This document shows, piece after piece, positions 4,620 through 7,865 of a DNA stretch of 7,865 nt. The stretch's first letter is position 1, and each line of letters begins with the position of its first letter. Under the pieces are notes generated by a model, which made no database searches, was not told the origin of the DNA, and saw only the letters and a list, made by a program, of their open reading frames with translations. Source of the DNA: an uncultured Oscillospiraceae bacterium (lineage in GTDB: Bacteria; Bacillota; Clostridia; Oscillospirales; Oscillospiraceae); contig CAAFMK010000008.1 in NCBI GenBank assembly GCA_900763995.1, positions 1 to 7,865 on the forward strand. Direction: 5' to 3'. The position numbers were made by a program, and so were the translations under genes.

Positions 4620-6044
4620 ATGGGCGGTTTTTTTGGCGCTGTTTCCAAGCGCGATGTCTCCCTTGATATTTTCTTTGGTGTGGACTACCACTCCCATTTG
4701 GGCACCCGCCGGGGCGGTATGCTCCTCTACGACCAGGCAGACGGTTTTCAACGGCAGATCCACTCCATTGAAAACACCCCTTTCCGCACGAAATTTGAAA
4801 AGGATCTTGCAGAGTTTCATGGATGCAGCGGGATCGGGTGTATCAGTGACACCGATCCCCAGCCGCTGCTGGTTCGCTCCCACCTTGGACTGTACGCCAT
4901 CACCACTGTGGGTATCATCAATAACGCAGAGGAGCTGGTACAGCAGTATTTCTCCGACCATGGCCACCAGTTTATGGCTATGAGCTCCGGCAAGATCAAC
5001 GCAACTGAGCTGGCCGCCGCCCTTATCAACCAGAAGGACGACCTGTGCGCTGGTATTCTTCACGCCCAGGAGCAGATCCAGGGCTCCCTTACGGTACTGA
5101 TTTTGACAGAGCGCTCAGAAATTATCGCCGCCAGAGACAAGCTGGGCCGTCTGCCAGTTCTTGTAGGGAAAAACGATCAGGGCCACTGTGTCTCCTTTGA
5201 GTCTTTCGCCTACCACAAGCTGGACTATGAGGACTGCTATGAGCTGGGGCCTCAGGAGGTTGTACGCATCACTGCAGACGGTGTAGAGACCATCTCCCCC
5301 GCTGGTGAGCAGATGAAGATCTGCGGCTTTTTGTGGAGCTACTACGGCTACCCGAATTCCAACTATGAGGGCGTCAATGTAGAGCTGATGCGCTACCGGA
5401 ACGGTGCCATCATGGCCCGGGATGAGGAGCTCCGGGGGCAGCGCCCCGATGTGGACTATGTGGCTGGGGTGCCAGACTCCGGCATCCCCCACGCCATCGG
5501 ATACGCCAACGAGAGTCAGGCCCATTTTGCCCGGCCCTTTGTAAAGTACACCCCCACATGGCCCCGCTCCTTTATGCCCGCCAACCAACAGGTGCGCAAC
5601 CAGGTGGCCAAGATGAAACAGATCCCAGTGCCAGAGCTGATCCAGGGCAAGAAGCTGCTCTTTGTGGATGACTCCATTGTCCGGGGCACTCAGTTACGGG
5701 AGACAGTGGATTTTCTCTATGGATCTGGTGCCAAGGAAGTGCATATGCGCTCCGCCTGCCCCCCCATTATGTACAGCTGCAAATATCTGAATTTCTCCCG
5801 GGGCAACTCCGATATGGATCTGCTGGCCCGCCGCACTGTTCAGGAGCTGGAGGGAGACGAGGGCCAGCTCCATTTGGATGAATACGCAGATGCCCACACA
5901 CAGCGCGGTGCCTGTCTGCTCTCCTCTATCTGCAAAAAGTTTGGCTTTGATTCCCTTGGGTACCAGTCCCTGGATGGCCTTTTAGAGGCCATTGGACTGG
6001 ATCGTGACCAGGTGTGTACCTACTGCTGGACTGGCAGAGAGTAA
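4620..6044 (+). CDS. purF: Amidophosphoribosyltransferase lacking the glutaminase cysteine
   Basis: This 474-residue PurF-family protein makes phosphoribosylamine from PRPP, the first committed purine step. The phosphoribosyltransferase domain is intact: VAGVPDSGIPHAIGYA (281-296), RSFMPANQQVRNQVAKMK (316-333) and the PRPP loop FVDDSIVRGTQ (348-358). Cysteines 235, 387, 466 and 469 (CTYCWTGRE at the end) match the four [4Fe-4S] ligands of the Bacillus enzyme. The N-terminal glutaminase domain is present in length but altered. It starts MGGFFG instead of MCGxxG, GIGCISD (71-77) stands where GHTRYST is expected, and TVG (96-98) replaces HNG. The start at ATG 4620 follows AAGGAG by 8 bases, and an in-frame TAA at 4596 rules out an upstream cysteine start. 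It may use free ammonia or a separate glutaminase. This variant is one I associate with gut clostridia. Confidence 0.88.
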   Translation: MGGFFGAVSKRDVSLDIFFGVDYHSHLGTRRGGMLLYDQADGFQRQIHSIENTPFRTKFEKDLAEFHGCSGIGCISDTDPQPLLVRSHLGLYAITTVGIINNAEELVQQYFSDHGHQFMAMSSGKINATELAAALINQKDDLCAGILHAQEQIQGSLTVLILTERSEIIAARDKLGRLPVLVGKNDQGHCVSFESFAYHKLDYEDCYELGPQEVVRITADGVETISPAGEQMKICGFLWSYYGYPNSNYEGVNVELMRYRNGAIMARDEELRGQRPDVDYVAGVPDSGIPHAIGYANESQAHFARPFVKYTPTWPRSFMPANQQVRNQVAKMKQIPVPELIQGKKLLFVDDSIVRGTQLRETVDFLYGSGAKEVHMRSACPPIMYSCKYLNFSRGNSDMDLLARRTVQELEGDEGQLHLDEYADAHTQRGACLLSSICKKFGFDSLGYQSLDGLLEAIGLDRDQVCTYCWTGRE

Positions 6045-6100
6045 CCACACACAAACTCTCTTTTGCACCCATTCCTACCACGAAATCTGGAGGTTTAGAG

Positions 6101-7150
6101 ATGAAAAACTCCCATTCTGAGTCCTATGCTGCCGCTGGTGTAGATGTTACCGCTGGCTACGAGGCAGTCAAGCGCATTAAGCCCATGGTGGAATCCACCT
6201 ATATCCCCGGGGTTATGGGCACTCTGGGGGGCTTTGGCGGTATGTTTGCTCCCGATCTCTCCGGTATGAAAAAGCCTGTTCTGGTCAGCGGTACAGATGG
6301 TGTTGGCACCAAGCTGCGGCTGGCCCAGCTGATGGATCGGCACGATACCATCGGCATCGACTGTGTTGCCATGTGTGTCAACGATATTATCTGCGGCGGT
6401 GCCTCTCCCATGTTCTTTCTGGACTATATCGCCTGCGGCAAAAATGACCCCGTCCATATCGCCCAGATCGTCTCTGGCATTACAGAGGGATGCCGCCAGT
6501 CTGAGTGCGCCCTTGTAGGCGGCGAGACCGCCGAGCACCCCGGTATCATGCCCGACCACGACTATGATCTGGCTGGTTTCTCTGTGGGCATTGTGGATGA
6601 GGAGAGGATCATCGATGGTAAAAAGCTGGCCAAGGGCGATGTGCTCATTGGTCTTGCTTCCACTGGTGTACACTCCAACGGCTTCTCTCTGGTTCGCAAG
6701 GTGCTGGATCTGGAGCACGCCGACCTGACCTCTCCCATGGAGCAGCTGGGGGGCAAGGGCCTGGGCGAAGCTCTGCTCACCCCCACCCGCATCTATGTCA
6801 AGGCCATCAAGGCACTGCTGAAAGCCGATGTGGACATCCACGCCATCAGCCATATCACCGGTGGTGGATTCTATGAGAATGTGCCCAGAATGATGACAGA
6901 GGGCCTCACCGCCCAGATCCGCCTTGACTCCTTCCCCCGTCTGTCAATTTTCGAGCTCATTCAGGAAAAGGGCAATATTCCTGAGCGGGATATGTACAAC
7001 ACCTTCAATATGGGCATTGGTATGCTGCTGGCTCTCCCCGCCGATCAGGTGCAACAGGCCCTTGACATCCTCAAGGATGCCGGGGAACAGGCCTATGAGG
7101 TTGGCTGTGTAGTAGCTGGCGAGAGCGGCGTGGAACTGGTGACTGCATGA
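6101..7150 (+). CDS. purM: Phosphoribosylformylglycinamidine cyclo-ligase (AIR synthetase)
   Basis: This 349-residue PurM closes FGAM to AIR using ATP. Family motifs run in order: SYAAAGVDV (8-16), SGTDGVGTKLRLAQ (63-76), the DCVAMCVNDIICGGASPMFF stretch (87-106) followed by LDYIACGK, GGETAEHPGIMP (140-151), GLASTGVHSNGFSLVRK (184-200), LLTPTRIYVKA (225-235), HITGGGFYENVPR (251-263) and TFNMGIGM (301-308). No key residue looks missing. I chose ATG 6101 because GGAGG (6089-6093) lies 7 bases before it; an upstream in-frame reading to 6014 lies inside the end of purF and has no site. It follows purF after 56 bases and its TGA overlaps the purN ATG, so the two are probably translationally coupled. 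Confidence 0.96.
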   Translation: MKNSHSESYAAAGVDVTAGYEAVKRIKPMVESTYIPGVMGTLGGFGGMFAPDLSGMKKPVLVSGTDGVGTKLRLAQLMDRHDTIGIDCVAMCVNDIICGGASPMFFLDYIACGKNDPVHIAQIVSGITEGCRQSECALVGGETAEHPGIMPDHDYDLAGFSVGIVDEERIIDGKKLAKGDVLIGLASTGVHSNGFSLVRKVLDLEHADLTSPMEQLGGKGLGEALLTPTRIYVKAIKALLKADVDIHAISHITGGGFYENVPRMMTEGLTAQIRLDSFPRLSIFELIQEKGNIPERDMYNTFNMGIGMLLALPADQVQQALDILKDAGEQAYEVGCVVAGESGVELVTA

Positions 7151-7773
7151 AAAACATTGCTGTGCTGGTCTCTGGAGGGGGAACCAACCTTCAGGCGCTG
7201 ATCGACGCCCAGCGGCATGGGGCCATTGTCAACGGACATATCACCGCTGTCATCTCCTCAACCCCGGACGCCTACGCCCTGAAACGGGCTGAGCAGGCCA
7301 GTATCCCCACCTATGTGATCCCCCGTACACAGTACCGATCTGCCCAGGAGATGACACAGGCTCTGGTGGAGCAGCTGCAAAAGCTGAACATCCACCTTGT
7401 GGTCATGGCTGGTTTTATGACCATTGTGACCCAGGAGTTTTTTGACCATTATGCCAACGCAGTCATCAACATCCACCCCTCTTTGATCCCCTCCTTCTGT
7501 GGGGCTGGATGCTACGGCCTCCATGTCCATGAGCAGGCCCTGGCCTACGGGGTGAAGCTGTCCGGTGCCACCGTCCATTTTGTCACACCGGAGTGTGACG
7601 CAGGGCCCATCATCGTACAAAAATCGGTGGAAGTCCTGGCCAATGACACCCCGGAAACCCTGCAAAAGCGCATTATGGAGCAGTGTGAGTGGAAGCTGCT
7701 GCCCCAGGCTGTCAGCCTGTTTTGTCAGGACAAATTGAAGGTACAGGGCCGCACTGTTCACATCCTGCCATAG
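7147..7773 (+). CDS. purN: Phosphoribosylglycinamide formyltransferase (GAR transformylase)
   Basis: This 208-residue PurN transfers a formyl group from 10-formyltetrahydrofolate to GAR. SGGGTNLQALI (9-19) is the phosphate-binding loop, in a clostridial spelling of the GSGSNLQ motif, and AGFMTIV (88-94) is the folate site. The catalytic triad is N108 and H110 in INIHPSLIPSF, plus D151 in ECDAGPIIVQ, matching Asn106, His108 and Asp144 of the Escherichia coli enzyme. The segment after HPSLIPSF reads CGAGCYGLHVHEQAL. Length is normal. The start ATG overlaps the purM stop as ATGA, with no strong ribosome binding site of its own, which fits coupled translation. Confidence 0.95.
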   Translation: MKNIAVLVSGGGTNLQALIDAQRHGAIVNGHITAVISSTPDAYALKRAEQASIPTYVIPRTQYRSAQEMTQALVEQLQKLNIHLVVMAGFMTIVTQEFFDHYANAVINIHPSLIPSFCGAGCYGLHVHEQALAYGVKLSGATVHFVTPECDAGPIIVQKSVEVLANDTPETLQKRIMEQCEWKLLPQAVSLFCQDKLKVQGRTVHILP

Positions 7774-7865
7774 AAACACCGCACAACATATTTTTGTCTG
7801 TGCCCAGTGTAACATCTTATACACGCGATATGACTGACGGAAGTGGAATTGACCACAGGGAGTAT
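7774..7865 (+). other. Non-coding tail after purN, probably leading to the next pur gene
   Basis: These 92 bases hold no ORF with a start signal. AGGGAG at 7857-7862 could be the ribosome binding site of the next gene, whose start would lie just past the edge; in related clostridial operons that gene is purH. There is no hairpin followed by a T run, so no sign that the operon ends here. A weak promoter-like pair (TTGTCT at 7794, TATACA at 7818) is not good enough to call. Confidence 0.4.

Noticed and set aside
7794..7823. Internal promoter after purN
   Set aside because: Both hexamers match only four of six bases and the context is an operon still in progress.

Overview
The window looks like chromosomal DNA of a moderately GC-rich, spore-forming anaerobe of the class Clostridia. 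The Oscillospiraceae (Flavonifractor / Pseudoflavonifractor type) are my best guess. The reasons are the purE-C-F-M-N gene order, AGGAGG-type ribosome binding sites with 7-9 base spacers in front of nearly every gene, the clostridial variants of PurE, PurC and PurF, and a fragment at the left edge that resembles the N-terminus of the sporulation sigma factor SigK. I see no mobile element, CRISPR array, tRNA or rRNA.

Layout. (1) Bases 1-1714 are on the minus strand. Reading leftwards they hold a PAP2-type membrane phosphatase, a D-amino-acid aminotransferase (dat), a strong hairpin terminator, and the first 25 codons of a SigK-like gene cut by the window edge. (2) Bases 1715-1985 separate divergent genes. 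They carry one good promoter on each strand, interleaved so that the two 5' leaders would overlap as antisense RNAs for about 125 bases. (3) Bases 1986-3074 encode a GT4-like, TuaH-like glycosyltransferase that most likely starts at a TTG codon. (4) Bases 3075-3340 are the regulatory front of the purine operon: a strong promoter, a 24-codon cysteine-rich small ORF with its own ribosome binding site, and a 12-bp hairpin followed by six T directly in front of purE. (5) Bases 3341-7773 hold purE, purC, purF, purM and purN, tightly spaced, with purM and purN overlapping by ATGA. The last 92 bases are non-coding and probably lead to the next gene, purH in related operons.

The pur genes supply PRPP amination (PurF), GAR formylation (PurN), AIR synthesis (PurM), AIR carboxylation (PurE) and SAICAR synthesis (PurC). 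purK, purL/Q/S, purD and purH are not in the window. The PAP2 protein and Dat both fit cell-envelope metabolism (lipid carrier or phospholipid dephosphorylation; D-amino acids for peptidoglycan).

The two most interesting points are the compact pur leader, with its cysteine-rich peptide and attenuator-like hairpin, and a PurF whose N-terminus is Met-Gly-Gly rather than Met-Cys-Gly. That PurF also lacks other glutaminase residues, so it probably cannot use glutamine in the usual way.
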